64,000 nucleotides of DNA from Marchantia polymorpha subsp. ruderalis. Taxonomy: Eukaryota; Streptophyta; Marchantiopsida; Marchantiales; Marchantiaceae. The stretch covers positions 22,464,001 through 22,528,000 of the forward strand of contig AP031357.1 of NCBI GenBank assembly GCA_037833965.1. Reading direction: 5' to 3'. The notes under the pieces are model-generated. The model saw only the letters and a list, made by a program, of their open reading frames with translations. It searched no databases and was not told where the DNA came from. Shown piece by piece: positions 38,801-50,700 of this stretch (positions are counted from its first letter, which is position 1; each line of letters starts with the position of its first letter). Made by a program: the position numbers and the translations under genes.

Positions 38801-39281
38801 CAGTGAAATTTGTAATACTTAAAATTGTATATTGATAAGGGAAGAGGAAGGTGGGGGCTGCCGCGCGAGGGTGGGGTGGGGTTCAAGCCCATCAACCTCA
38901 TCCTTGGATCAAATATGGTCACCGGAACACCTGAGAATGCGATGATAAATCAATGCACAATGAAAGTGATGTAAGCCAATAGCTTTGCGACATTAGTTAT
39001 TTGGTGATTGAAGTAAGAATGTGCTAGTCACATCACAAGATTATATAAATATAAAGGTCAGCTACTACCGTAGTGTTGGTAACCCCTGATAAGATATAGG
39101 CGGTTGATGCACGCCAACCCTCATAGATAGAAAATGACATGAACCCAATTGGATAATGACACAACATTTCGCTACCTTGCCATGGTGTTTCACAACTCTC
39201 TTGCCTTGGAAGTCAAGCGCACAATCATTGAGCGAACAGTGTTCGGTACGAAGTCACAATCTTTTCACAAGATATCAACCA
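38801..39281. other. Transition from AT-rich block to GC-rich island
   Basis: Composition changes abruptly near 38840. A GGGTTCAAGCCC stretch near 38879 resembles a tRNA B box, but no tRNA fold surrounds it. No gene supported. Confidence 0.4.
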
Positions 39282-39413
39282 AAGCACACCAGGTGAATAA
39301 AATACGGTAGCCTCATCCTCAGCCGAAGCACACCATGTAATTATAATACGGTGGCCTGTTCCTCAACCGAAGTACACCATGTGATAAAACTACGGTGGCC
39401 TGTTCATGTGTTT
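39282..39413. repeat. 44-bp tandem repeat, three copies
   Basis: Units start at 39282, 39326 and 39370 with AAGCACACC or AAGTACACC and share a TACGGTGGCC-like block. The copies differ by a few bases each. Confidence 0.9.
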
Positions 39414-41564
39414 GCTTCTGACGATGTGGATGTGTGAATCTTCGAACCCGTTTTGGTTCGCGACTGATGTCAGGCCCAACACAGTAAATACCCTGCAGTC
39501 TCACCACAGTATGTCGAGGACAGAGCCCGAATGAGGTTGGAACATCGTGACCAGCTCAACCACGGCACCAGAATTCGGTCAATCCAACCAGATAGCAGGA
39601 CGTAACCCGTGAACGTGGCCTCGATTTCAAGGTATACCTGCCGCACATTGTCATGAACTGCTCATGTGAAGTGCCAACACTGACCTTACTGTCCTCAGAA
39701 CACTGAACCTTGCCCCGTTCCGCATCGCCATGGGCTCGCTTGCCATCCCATACTGCGTCCTGTCTGCGGTCTGCCGTCTGCGTCTGCCGGGCCTGTACTG
39801 TGCGTGTCTGGGGTTGTACTGTGCGGGACATGCCCATGACTGCGTACATAGTACGCAGTCTCGACATGGTAGTCCGGTATCAATCTCCGTCAGCCAGCGG
39901 AGCAGCCCCAATCATGTACATCCATCTCGCTCCAATTCCATCTACAGTTTGCGATTCAGTCCTAGGCGCTCCAGCAGATAGAATTAGGCTGGCAGGCAAT
40001 AATACTTCCGTCGTCACTTCCAAGGCGGACTCATCACGAGGCTCTAGAGAAATGACCTAAAAATCCGATTTTCGGGCGGCCCGGCCGGGCGACGCAGCCT
40101 CCCGGTCCCGGTCCAGGTCCAGTGTAAACGGGCGCAGCGGGTCCAGCTGGCCCATCCGGTACCCGGTACCCGGTGGCGGCAAGGGACCGGGGTGAAAGGC
40201 CTGTGGTTGGTCTCCTCCAAAATGGGACGACAAAGTACATTCCGTTGACATGGCATGAAATTTGCATGGCATTAGACTTTTCCAGAAAGGCTTGCGCTCG
40301 CGCGCTTAGAGTAATTCCCCGCGAGAGGCATGCCTGCGCATGCAAATGCTCTCCGAATGCGTATTAATTTATCCTAATTGGTCCGAGCTCCCGCACGCCG
40401 GTGAGGAATCTGAGGCCCCCGCGAAAATATTTACCGCAGGGGAGAACCTGGATTGGGGGAGGGAAAGCGGGCCTCCTCCCGTCAGATTGCCACTGGCAAT
40501 CCCGTGTGCAGTCACGGCTTCTTCCACGACTAGCAGAAGGATGTAGAGGGAAAGGGAGAAAAGGGGTGGGGGCGAGGCCTCGAGGAGGGAACTAAAAATA
40601 ACCCCCCGGGGGTAAATATTAAATTGGCGCCGGAGGCTTTTGGGAAGGGAATCATTCCATATGATCTCCAGAGGAATGATAGGATAGAGCGCACAAAGTG
40701 TAGCCAAGTCGGGGCTGGACCACTCTTTCCTGCCTTTTCCTCCGGCTCCATAGAATCCGCGTAGAGTATGAGAGCTACTGCTAAAAAGGCCGAGGCCCAA
40801 GGGCACTCTCGAGGCTGGGCCATGCTCGGGACCGACGGTCCCGAAGGCCAAGGTTGTTAGGAGCCGGGGTGGGCGTGCGGGTCTTTAACACCTTTGCGTT
40901 TTTCTACGGTTGGAAAGAAACGCGATACAGTGATTTCTAACAAAAACGCGACACGTGGCTCGGCGGAGGTCTGGGCGTCCAGGTCCTTGTCCCTAGAGCA
41001 GGGTAGGTACCTAGAGTCGCCCGCTTGGCTCGCCCGCGCGCCCTCGTCGGTCACCCGTTATTCTCCCTGGCACAGAGCGATGTCCCGGCTCCTTTCTTAA
41101 AAGGACCCCAGCCTCCCTCAGTCTATGGAGGATAGAGCTATCCGACGTTCGTTTGTTCCTTCTGCTCACATTCTCCTCCCCACAGCGGCAGACGTCGTAG
41201 AAGAAGAGGAAGACGAAGAAGAAGAAGCAGCAGCAACAGCAGCAGCAAGTTCAGTGGCCTTCGCGTGCTGCGAGTGCTGAGTGCTGAGTGCTGAGTGCTG
41301 AGTGCTGAGTGAGTGCTGTGCATGCATTCACTGCCAATCCGACTCTGCGCCTGCGATGAGTAATTGCTCACGGATTCCCGTGAGTTTCTGATAGTACCGC
41401 ACCGCACCATCCCATATGTTAGGCACGGAGATCCTCAGAGCAAATGCACCGAGAGTCCGTGATCACTCGTACCGTCCATCCCTGCACCAGCTCGAGGCGA
41501 GCTGACGTCCCGCAGTCCATGTGATTCTACCGAATTCTGACCCGAGTTCGTGATCGACCCACCA
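39414..41564. other. GC-rich island upstream of AdoMetDC
   Basis: CpG-rich sequence with long chance frames on both strands. Contains a perfect 10-bp hairpin near 39838-39860 (GACTGCGTAC), GC-rich CCGGTACC repeats near 40160, a GAA/CAG-rich stretch at 41190-41250 and a GAGTGCT heptamer repeat (41272-41310). It probably includes the distal promoter of AdoMetDC. No separate gene supported. Confidence 0.4.
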
Positions 41565-41570
41565 TATAAA
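41565..41570 (+). promoter_or_regulatory. Candidate TATA box of AdoMetDC
   Basis: TATAAA inside CCACCATATAAACCCCC lies about 660 bp upstream of the small uORF. That gap fits a leader containing an intron; a possible 5' leader intron would run from 41779 (TGTAG/GTAGCG) to an acceptor ending at 42166. Both are inferences from motif quality only. Confidence 0.45.
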
Positions 41571-42227
41571 CCCCCGGCTGCGTCTGTGATTCTTTGCTGA
41601 GGGAGCCGACGGGAAGCAAAGGGGAGGCGAGGGAAGGCAAGGGAAGGGAAGGGGAGGGAATGCATCCGAGCTCCGGGTATTCGCCTTTGCACAGCTTACG
41701 AGGTTGATAGTATGCATGTGTCTGTGCCTGTGCCCTGTGTGCGTTGGGATGTTCGCTGCTGTAATTCACGGGCTGTAGGTAGCGAGATAGATGTTGCAGT
41801 TGGAGTGCTGTGCGCATCCGGCCAATTCATTAGAGGTTCGCACTGAGCAGATTCGAAACGTGCCGATCATTATGTCACACAAGATATAGCCCACCACGGG
41901 GCCCCTGGAATACAAGAAGTCGACAGGGAGACCGGCGACGGGCGTCCCTCCATCAGCCTCGTACGTGAAAATGCACTCGCATCCGCTGTCTGGAGTCGCC
42001 TTCGCTCCGAGCTCGAAGCGATCGTCGCCCCAGGGCAAGTCTGCTCGATTCAAGGGCTGGGTGTCGGGGATAGACCGATAGAGCATGCCAAGTGACCTAG
42101 TGTAAGTAGACTCGTTCTGATTTGCGAGTCTATTCTGACACTCGTCCTTGGCAAATCTATGTGCAGACGGAAGAACGCGATTGTTACATGGACGGGTCAA
42201 GAGCCGATCAATCTCCTTCGAATTCAA

Positions 42228-42568
42228 ATGTCGCTAGGTGGCGAGCTTACCGACGCCCTCTACGCTTTACGACCTGACACGACCGGCTGGGAGAAGTTTT
42301 GCATCGCCGCTTACTCCACAGTAGGTTTCTCGCCTCTTCTTCTGCTTCCTTTTCATTTGAGTCTGAATCGTGAGTCGAGTAGCAGAGGAATTCAGCTCGG
42401 AGTTGCAGAGAGTTCTCAGATTGGCTGCGCATGAATTCTGGGTGATAAAAATTGACGAAGCACCCCCGAGAAGGATTCACTGCAAGCACATGGTACGATT
42501 ACTGGAATGCCTGATCGCCCCTAATCCGCCTGTTTTTGCTGGTGCAGTGCCTACAGATGCTGGCTTGA
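42228..42568 (+). CDS. Intron-split small uORF of the AdoMetDC mRNA
   Basis: Spliced model 42228-42320 plus 42548-42568, 37 codons. The donor is ACA/GTAGGT and the acceptor GGTGCAG/TGC, leaving a 227-bp intron. The join creates RPDTTGWEKFCIAAYSTC near the C-terminus. This aligns with the RPNGGIKKFRSAAYSNC end of the small uORF of flowering-plant AdoMetDC mRNAs, which represses translation of the main frame when polyamines are high. Known plant small uORFs are about 50 codons and also carry introns. This one is shorter, with a different first half, unless translation starts upstream of 42228 (an in-frame ATG at 42159 would be lost if an intron ends at 42166). Another ATG at 42188 opens a 29-codon frame overlapping this uORF. 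Confidence 0.75.
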
Positions 42569-42702
42569 CGACTTGCACCTGGTTTCCATGCTGATCTCCC
42601 GAGAGATTGTACGAGGAGAATTTTCAGGATACGTGCGCCGATACTTGCCGTGAGCGAACGAATTTCCAGTTTCTTGCTTCTTGTGTCGTCATCGTGAGGA
42701 AA

Positions 42703-44358
42703 ATGGTGGCCATTGTACCCACGCCTGGGTTCGAGGGGTTCGAGAAGAGGCTGGAGATAGAGTTCTCTCCAGCTCCAGGCTCCGGCAATCGAGCACCCGG
42801 GGATCTTCGAAGGCTGTCCAGACCCCAGCTGAATGAATTGCTGAAACACGCAGAATGTACCATCGTGTCCGAGCTCAAGAGTGAAGGCTGCGACTCCTAC
42901 GTTCTATCTGAGTCGAGTCTCTTCGTGTATCCTCTGAAGATGGTTCTCAAAACCTGCGGCACGACGCAGCTGCTCAAAGCCGTCCCGAGTCTGCTCGAGT
43001 TCACCTCGGAATTGGAGCTCAAAGCGATCAAGTGCAAGTACACTCGCGGCACGTTCATGTTCCCAGGAGTTCAGCCTTTTCCGCACAACAGCTTCGAGGA
43101 CGAGGTCCAATACCTGGAGCGCTACTTCGGGTACCTCGGAGGAAAGGCGTATGTGCTCGGGGACCTGAACATGCTGCCGAATTGGCACTTGTACGTGGCC
43201 TCCGAGGCTCGCAGCGCCGAGCCCACATTCACGCTGGAAATGTGCATGACCGAGCTCGATCAGACCCAGGCTCATAAATTCTTCAATGCGGATGGGTCTC
43301 TGGCGGGCCTGCAGATGACCAAGGCGTCGGGCATTGACAAGCTTCTTCCCAACGCGGACATCTGCGACTTCGCGTTCACCCCGTGCGGCTATTCGATGAA
43401 CGCGTTGGAGGGAGGAGCGCATTCCACGATTCACGTCACTCCGGAAGACAACATGAGCTACGCAAGCTACGAGTCCATGGGCTACGGACCCAAGGAGATG
43501 AATCTGCAGGAGCTGGTGGATGGGGTCGCGTCTGTATTCAAGCCGGCGAAACTCGCCATGAGCGTGTTTCTGAACAACGCAGAATTCGCAGAGAGCGGGT
43601 CCTGGGGTGCGGCGGTTGCACCTGCTGGGTACACTTGCGTGGGCTCGACTCGGCAGGAGCTCTCATTCCAGGGCGTGGTGGTGTTCCACACGTTTGAATT
43701 GGTGTCCGAGAATTCGACCCGACACCTGCCCTCTGTCCTGGTCATGCCGCTGATTCAACCGGCCAAATGCGATCTGATCGAGAGGTCGGCGATGAAGAAA
43801 TGCGCAGACGTCTTCTGTGCGTGCAATGTGCAGCTGGTCAAGGAGATCACGTACCATTTCAAGGGACGGGAGATCATGAAAGTATTCGCCGCTACTAATG
43901 CAATGACTTCCACGTACAATTCGGACGGGGCTGCGCCGGATCCAGTCCTCCACACTCTACTTCCCGGCTCTCCCAGCGAATGCCCTTACAAAGCGCTGGC
44001 GGAATCCGAAGTATGCCAGTACCTGCTGATTGCGGCCCGAAGGCGAGGGCTCAAAGTGGTCGGAGCTGCAATCCAGATGCAGCTGGGCAGCGGGGCCTTT
44101 GACACGGGCTGCTTCGCTGAAATCGTCGAGTCCGCGGCAATTTTCTTCCACTCGGCTGCGAATGCGGCGACCCCGGCCCTGAGCCCGTCCGAGGTGGCCC
44201 AGCACGAATCGAAATTCAAGAGGCACGCAGCCCTGGGGCCGCCCGTCAACCAGGCGCTCTTCGTGGACGATGCGTGCGCGCTCGCGACTCGCACCGGCAG
44301 CAGCGGCAGCAGCAGCTGCTGGGCGCCCAAGTCGAACAACGGAATCTACAGTCAATGA
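42703..44358 (+). CDS. SAMDC: S-adenosylmethionine decarboxylase proenzyme with long C-terminal extension
   Basis: Decarboxylates S-adenosylmethionine to the aminopropyl donor for spermidine and spermine; a cytosolic pyruvoyl enzyme in the known family. 551 residues, no intron, as usual for the plant main frame. The self-cleavage site YVLSESSLFVYP is at 66-77, with cleavage expected between E70 and S71, S71 becoming the pyruvoyl group. Also present: FEGFEK with E11 and E14, KTCGTT with C85, CGYSMN with S231, and STIHVTPED with H244, all counterparts of catalytic or processing residues of the human enzyme. The start at 42703 has A at -3 and G at +4 and the family N-terminus follows directly. 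The upstream in-frame extension has no ATG. A short 21-codon frame (42588-42653) lies between the uORF and this start. Oddity: plant enzymes end near residue 350-380. Here about 215 unrecognised residues follow (337-551), with the same strong preference for G or C at third positions, ending in a Ser/Gly-rich tail. Confidence 0.97.
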   Translation: MVAIVPTPGFEGFEKRLEIEFSPAPGSGNRAPGDLRRLSRPQLNELLKHAECTIVSELKSEGCDSYVLSESSLFVYPLKMVLKTCGTTQLLKAVPSLLEFTSELELKAIKCKYTRGTFMFPGVQPFPHNSFEDEVQYLERYFGYLGGKAYVLGDLNMLPNWHLYVASEARSAEPTFTLEMCMTELDQTQAHKFFNADGSLAGLQMTKASGIDKLLPNADICDFAFTPCGYSMNALEGGAHSTIHVTPEDNMSYASYESMGYGPKEMNLQELVDGVASVFKPAKLAMSVFLNNAEFAESGSWGAAVAPAGYTCVGSTRQELSFQGVVVFHTFELVSENSTRHLPSVLVMPLIQPAKCDLIERSAMKKCADVFCACNVQLVKEITYHFKGREIMKVFAATNAMTSTYNSDGAAPDPVLHTLLPGSPSECPYKALAESEVCQYLLIAARRRGLKVVGAAIQMQLGSGAFDTGCFAEIVESAAIFFHSAANAATPALSPSEVAQHESKFKRHAALGPPVNQALFVDDACALATRTGSSGSSSCWAPKSNNGIYSQ

Positions 44359-45500
44359 CCGGATTCCTTGGGGGAATTCACTGAACCTTATCAGCCGACA
44401 GACGTGCGGCCTCTGTCGGCTGGATCTGGTCCAGGAGTACAATCGCAATGATCACTCACTCAGATAGGTAGTGGACATTTTGCTCCGAGAGAGAATTTTC
44501 AGCCATCCCGCTCTTTCTGCTCCGCCTTCACTACCTTACAACAGCGGTTCGGTCAGCAACTTTTTTAGAAAAAAGTCGGGTCTGTGCAGTTAGTATGTCA
44601 ATTTTTGCCATGGGGGGTTACTTGAGTGGAGTACATAGGAGGAAGGATTTGACAAAAACTGAGAAAAAAAAAAACCATCAAACAGAGGAAGTCCTTTACA
44701 ATAACAAACAGGAAGTTACTCACTTGTATCATACGTAGGCCTACAAAAATTTGCTGCAGCTCTCTTTTACAGCGTTCTTCGCGCATACCTTTCTACACGA
44801 AATGCATCCGGTTCGGACTAAATGCAATTTAAGCCTTTATGTTCTTGATGATCACTCGACGCAGTCCTTCGTTCGTTGCTTTACAGCAGCTCTCATCTTA
44901 TCTCATCTCGTCCCGTCCCGTGCCATCCTATCATTGCTGCGGTCCCAGCACATTGCATCGCAACTCATTTGCCTCGCTAGCGCAGGAATGAATGCATTGG
45001 AGGAGAAACAGTCGGTTCAGATCCATTCATAATTCAGCCATTTAGCTCTGCCCGCCCGGGGCGATCGACGTCAATGGTGGATGCCTTTAGAATGATCGCT
45101 GGGTCGAGGTGTAAAATTTGTTGGGTCTGGTCTGAAGCAAAGTTTGCTCGGTGCTGATATGGGTGATTCCAGCCGAAAGGTGCCGTGCCCGCCAAGTAAA
45201 GAATTGGGTGGATGAAGAATGTTTCATGAGGTCAGAGGCCGGGAGGCAGTATTGAATTCGCGGACGCTGTTGCTGAAATAAGGACAATATGTATGCATCA
45301 AACGCTTGTGCATGCATTCGTGCTAACAAAAGATTCACTGACGTAGCAAATCGGGTCAGCAGGTTGCAAAGCTTCTCAAGGTGGCCGATCCTGCACTGTC
45401 CTTTCTAGATACGAAGAGTAGAGTAGTAGTACTGCGTGGTGTCCAGGAAACAACGGCAAAGCTGCAAAGTCGCAGAACTCTCGCACAAGTAGAATGTATG
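44359..45500. other. 3' flank of AdoMetDC and intergenic sequence
   Basis: Probably starts with the 3' untranslated region of AdoMetDC; the polyadenylation site cannot be fixed by eye. Short frames only, none recognisable. Confidence 0.4.
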
Positions 45501-45528
45501 GAGCCATGAGCCATGAGCCATGAGCCAT
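45501..45528. repeat. GAGCCAT heptamer repeat, four copies
   Basis: Four exact head-to-tail GAGCCAT units. Confidence 0.9.
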
Positions 45529-47420
45529 GTTCCATCGCTCGCTCACTCGGCCGTCGGCCGTCGGCCACTGCAGCATAAATAGATGCGCAAAGTATAGTAC
45601 AGGCCTCGCGGCCCAGCGAGGGACTGCGTGAGTGGGGGATGGACGGGATGGGGATGCTGCTCAGCTGCAGCAGCAACAGCTGAGCTAAAATGAATGGCAA
45701 AGCTACAATATACGGACACATTGCAAAATTCCCTGCATAATCCTGGTACTACTACTTTTGTCGAAAGATCCCCTTTGTCTCGAAAGTTACTAGGCAAGGA
45801 ATGAACTGCGGGGCTGCGCGTGGTATATCCTTGCCATTAGCGTCGGCGCTGCAATACCGATGCACTGATTGTGTGTCAGTGATCTTTCAGCCACCCTGTC
45901 CAGTATGGCGAGCGCTGATTACCGATGCGGCCAGGGCGAAGGAGCCAACACTATCCACTTATAGATGTCACTTCGCCAGTGGCTTCCGTAACGGTTGTGG
46001 CTACTGGGTTGCGCCCACGGGCTAGGCCAACTTCGGTCACCGGCAAGTCTCAGCGTCCAGGGACGGAGGGGCTCCAAAAAATATCCATCGCCTCTTTCGA
46101 CATAGATACTTTATGCGCTGAAATTCTCCGGACTTCGGCCCCAAGGCGGTACTGTGAGGAGGTTTCCTTGGACCGAATTTGTTGGGTCCCTCCAACATCC
46201 TCTGGATCATCTTCCTCGACTCTATCCCTTGCTTTGATACGACGAACGACCTCGAGAATCTTTTTTGCCCCTTTTCTAATTTTCTATTTAATTCGCTTCT
46301 TTCTCTGGATCGAGATGGCCGGCTGCCTTCTGATCAGAGGCGAGCCAGTGGGTGCGATGAATGTCGGGCTCCTGGCCCTCGCATGGATGCATATGCGGAT
46401 GCCTGCGGCCCTGCCTTCGACTCCACTGCACTGCTGGGGCGGAGTGGGGAGTGGGGAGTGGGGTGGAGTAGTAGTGTGGAGAAGTTTCTCGTCATCGCAG
46501 AACGAATTTCATTGATCACAAAGCAAACGCTAGACATCAACGAGGTAGATCCCATAGACTCTCTGTTCTCAAGCAAACCAGGCGGCCTGATATCGTTCGT
46601 TGTCGAGCCTCATCGTGCTCCGCTGATGCTGATGATGCTCGAGCGTCTGCTGCTGCTTCTCCGAACTCAAGAGTCCTGGGCAACAAACAAAAGCGCGACT
46701 ATATATAACATGCCCATAAGAGTTTGAACCGGGTGGTTAACCCCTTGTTCATCTCCAGAAGAGCATCTTTTGTTGAACATACATGCAACTTTACAGCTGA
46801 AAGGGTCTGCTCAATGATGACAATTTGAACTTATGCTTCATGGTTCTGCTAGCTAGCCCCAACTAAAGCTGTAACGATGTAGCTAGGATGACGGAGGAGT
46901 AGATCGAATCCATAACAGGAGTCAGAGATTTCCAATCGAGTAACACGCTTATCCCAAAACTTTCTGCAGAATGCACGGACCGAGTTGGATATACATCGCA
47001 GGTAGAAACTTCCCGCGTTTGCAGCTCCAGCAGCATCAGCACCAGCACCAGCAGGCTATTGTGGCTCTTGCAGCACCGAAGTCAGTGGGAATGGATGACT
47101 CGTCAGGATTATCAAAGACTTCCACTACCTACAGTTGAGAGAGAGAGAGAGAGAGAGTGTGTGTGTGTGAGAGAGAGAAGTACCGCTGCTGCTGATCCTG
47201 CTCCCGAAAACTACTTCGTTTAACCCACCAACCGAGTGAAGCACCGTTGTACAGAAATGACCTCCTCTACCACGTACAACACAGTTCTCGAGAGCATGCA
47301 CGCACGCGCAGCCACTACCGACTCACAAATTGTAGAACACGTACGAGTAAACTACATGCCCAGCCTGTTGTGCTGCTATGTGTGAGGGTGTGTGTGGGCA
47401 TGTTAGGAGGGGCGAGCGGG

Positions 47421-47456
<36 letters not shown>

Positions 47457-50400
47457 ATGCTCTGCTCGCAGACAGATGATGCGACTGTAGCCAACGCAGA
47501 GCTTCTGCGAAAGATATATCCAAGGGCCTCATTTTGTGGGAAAGATGGTGAAACCTCAACACCTTATCGCATCATCTCTCTTGAGCCACAGTGGCTAACA
47601 GATTCACGCACGAATGAACTCGCTCGGCTGCTCCAGGACAAAGTTGCCTTTTCTTTGTCTTCCCTCCAACGCAAATCCGGTTCGAGACTTTGTTCCCACA
47701 GAGAGTCATACAGACTGCGATGGGCGGCTAGCTGCTCCGTGTCTTTGGTGTGATCCCTCTATTCTTCGAATCCCGTAAGTGGCGAATGCTCGGAATAGAA
47801 TTTCGTCTTTTGTGGTCAAAAGAAGATCCCGTATTTGGTCAAAGGTCAAGAACGTGCCCTGCTTCACCCTCTGGCTTTCTCTTCTCTGTTGCGCACCTCC
47901 ATGAGAATAAACCAAAATTTTGATTGTTCAAATGTTTTATCCCGCGTACTTACTCACTTCCGGATCCGTAGCTGTCTTCAGATCTGAAGAATTTGGAATG
48001 CCAACAACAGGACACTGAATTTGAAAGTCTCGATGTGTAGGAATCGCGTTCCATTTTTATTATATAATGATTCCAATGCGGGCGACTGTCGAGTCCAGTG
48101 CAAGTGTTTTATCCTACATCCTCATGATGGCCTTGTGAAGACAGTCCTTGGGGTTTTTCGAAGACACAAGAGCACAGAGTCTGTCACCGAGATGTCTAAC
48201 ATTCGCCCCTCTCAGCAAACGATGGAGATCGCCATCCCCGGCCCCGATGAATTGACTTTTCCACGTGCACAGCTCGAGTGACATGCACAGACACTGAAAT
48301 GATTTTAACAACTTCGGTCACGAACCAGGGATAAACTTCAGTATCAGAAGGGAGACCGGTTCTCGAAGCGCGCTGGCACACCCTCACCTGCTAAAGGGGG
48401 GCCAGAACATTCACACATTCCAGTGGCCGAAACAAGGGTCATTCATCCTCCCATCGACCCGACTCCGGTCCAAAATTCTTCTGGAAAACTTTGTTGTTAG
48501 GAGACGAGGATGGCCATGTTCGTGGTCCAGCCCCTCGGCTTCTCCAATCACCGGGCTGTAGATCAGATCACCATAGACCATCCAGACCAGACCAGGCCAG
48601 ACCGGAGCTGAGCAGAGCAGAACAAAACTGAACAGAACATAACAAAATTAACCTACGGACAGCCCCAACTTTGGACTCGTGCTAGCGGTGGACCAGCCAG
48701 CCCCAGTCGTCGCACCCCCAGCAGCACCTTTTCATGATTCTTCTCGACTCCATCTTCATTTGTCACGGGTCTTTCTTCGGGGCCAATCGACGCAGAGCCT
48801 CCATGGGCCACTGGTGCAAGATTATACAAGGGCCGTGGCCTAGCTCGTACCGCCTAGGGGCGCTACAGTCTAGTAGATAGATGTTATCCCTTCTTCGCTA
48901 GGGAGGTTGCAGAAACCCATTTTTAACTCCAATGGACTTAGCGCTCAGTGCTGTTTACGAACTAATCCTAGATCTCATAGATTTAGTTGTTACACTCAGG
49001 TTTTGCTTTAAGCCCACGTTTTATACACGTAGCGTCGATTTACATGAGCCATATAATATGGAGAGAAAGACAGGATTGTAACACTTCCAACATCTCCTGC
49101 ACTGGCTTCTGATTGAGCACTTGAAAGCCTGAGGATTTTTTAATCCGATCCATCCATCTGCCTATTGGATTCCGAGATCTGAAAAACGTTAGCGATTCAC
49201 AAGAAGGAATTTGTAGCAACTAACTGTTCAGTTCTAGCTTGCTGCTAGCTGACTGACTGACTGCCCGGCTGACTCCCTCCTTCCCTGACTGACTGACTGA
49301 CCGACCGACCGACTGTGCAGAATTTACCATGAGCTTGCTCCAGTTCCCAGTAGCTGAATATAGCACGTCTTTGTTTTTTGTCTGATCATCTTGTTCTTCA
49401 TTTGATTTTCCGAGGTCTCGATCTTGGGATTAGGGTTTGTTCTCCACGAGCACGTGCTCTCGCTCTGCTTCCACTGTCTAAGTATATCTGATACCACTTC
49501 GACAGTGAAAGATAACCCCTTCTCGTCTGTTAGGCCTTGGCTAGGAGCAAATCTGCGGCACTCGATGATCATTGAGTTTCGACTTTTCGCCACCTTTGCA
49601 GAGAGAACCAACGACTGTCATTTGGACTCAAAGCTGGCGGCCCTCAAGGTGCACACGGGTCGCTTATTTTATCATAAATATAGTCTTCCTCTCAAGTATC
49701 GCCGGTCAATTGCTGAAAGCCACAGCCTTCATCCATCGAATCGCTCGAATCTGACTTGATTCGTAACCCGCTTATTGCATGCCCGCCTGACTGACTGACC
49801 ATTGCTAGAGTAGCTTCTGTGGAGATTGCAACGGTCTCTGTTCTGATGCACATACATCTGCTTAACTTTCCGACGAAAATTTATCGACTGCAGCAAAAGC
49901 AGGAAAATAATACATTAGCTCGGCTGAGCCTATTCAGACAGGATCTACAAATTCAGTAACCCTCTCTTCGTGTGCTTGTGTTTTCTACCCGGAAGTAAAA
50001 CAGTCCACGACGCAAGGGCCTACTGAACCTCCTCAGCATGAAGGCAAGGTTTCGTAACGCTGGTGTTCCATGGTCTACGTGCCATCCAAATTATGTAGAG
50101 GGAGGAACATAGCCGGAAATATAAGTAAATGGGAGTAGATGCAGATGGCTTCTTTTGTTTCCGCTTGTGGGTCGCTGTGGATGCAGTTGATGCTCTTCTG
50201 CGAGTGATTGTATGCACAACTATCGTGGTTACATATATTGCTTGTGAAGTCAATACGTTAAATGCAATACGGTATTCTGCAATTTATGAACCAGTGTGTA
50301 TGAAATTAAATCAAATAGGATACGCCGTCGGTAAAAATGGCAGCAAAGAAATGTATGTTTAAAATTAGAAACCTGTTTAATGAAATTGTCATCCCTAGTG

Positions 50401-50700
50401 TGATCGAACTTTGTGAGAGAAGTGTACCTCAACTTGAGTCGATGACACAAATTTTGATGAATGCTGTATGGACATCAAGATTTTGAGCTGTTGATGATAA
50501 GTCAATTGTTACTGAGCTGTAACCTTCAGTGTGACGAGTCTGTACTTTCCCATGCTCATAGGTATATGTGCTTGTTTGCCTCTCGCAATTTTTCTAGTAT
50601 TGGAGGCCTTTGGCAGAATATGAATGTCTGCAGCCATGATTGCCCCTCTTCGACCATGTTTTGCATGACCATCCAGTTGTCTTTCATATCATATGTAAGA
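45529..50700. other. GC-rich intergenic sequence with microsatellites
   Basis: Two overlapping plus-strand frames of 182-196 codons (45925-46727) show no domain and sit in CT-rich sequence. GA/GT microsatellites lie at 47136-47180 and 47422-47452, an AGCAGA/ACAGAAC-like degenerate repeat at 48570-48650, and CTGA/CCGA tetranucleotide runs at 49249-49316. The 49.3-49.8 kb segment follows an acceptor-like GTGCAG and may be a noncoding exon. No gene supported. Confidence 0.35.

Noticed and set aside
40060-40345. GC-rich frames on both strands near 40.1 kb
   Set aside because: Opposite-strand frames of similar length in CCGG-rich sequence; typical chance frames.
41766-42227. 153-codon minus-strand open frame
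   Set aside because: Lies antisense to the AdoMetDC leader in CpG-rich DNA where chance frames are long; no recognisable domain.
42904-44448. Several long minus-strand and other-frame open stretches under AdoMetDC
   Set aside because: Shadows of the GC-rich coding strand; residue composition is not family-like.
45925-46727. Two overlapping plus-strand frames of 182 and 196 codons
   Set aside because: Overlap in different frames, contain CT-rich low-complexity sequence and a GGGGAGT repeat, no domain and no splice context.
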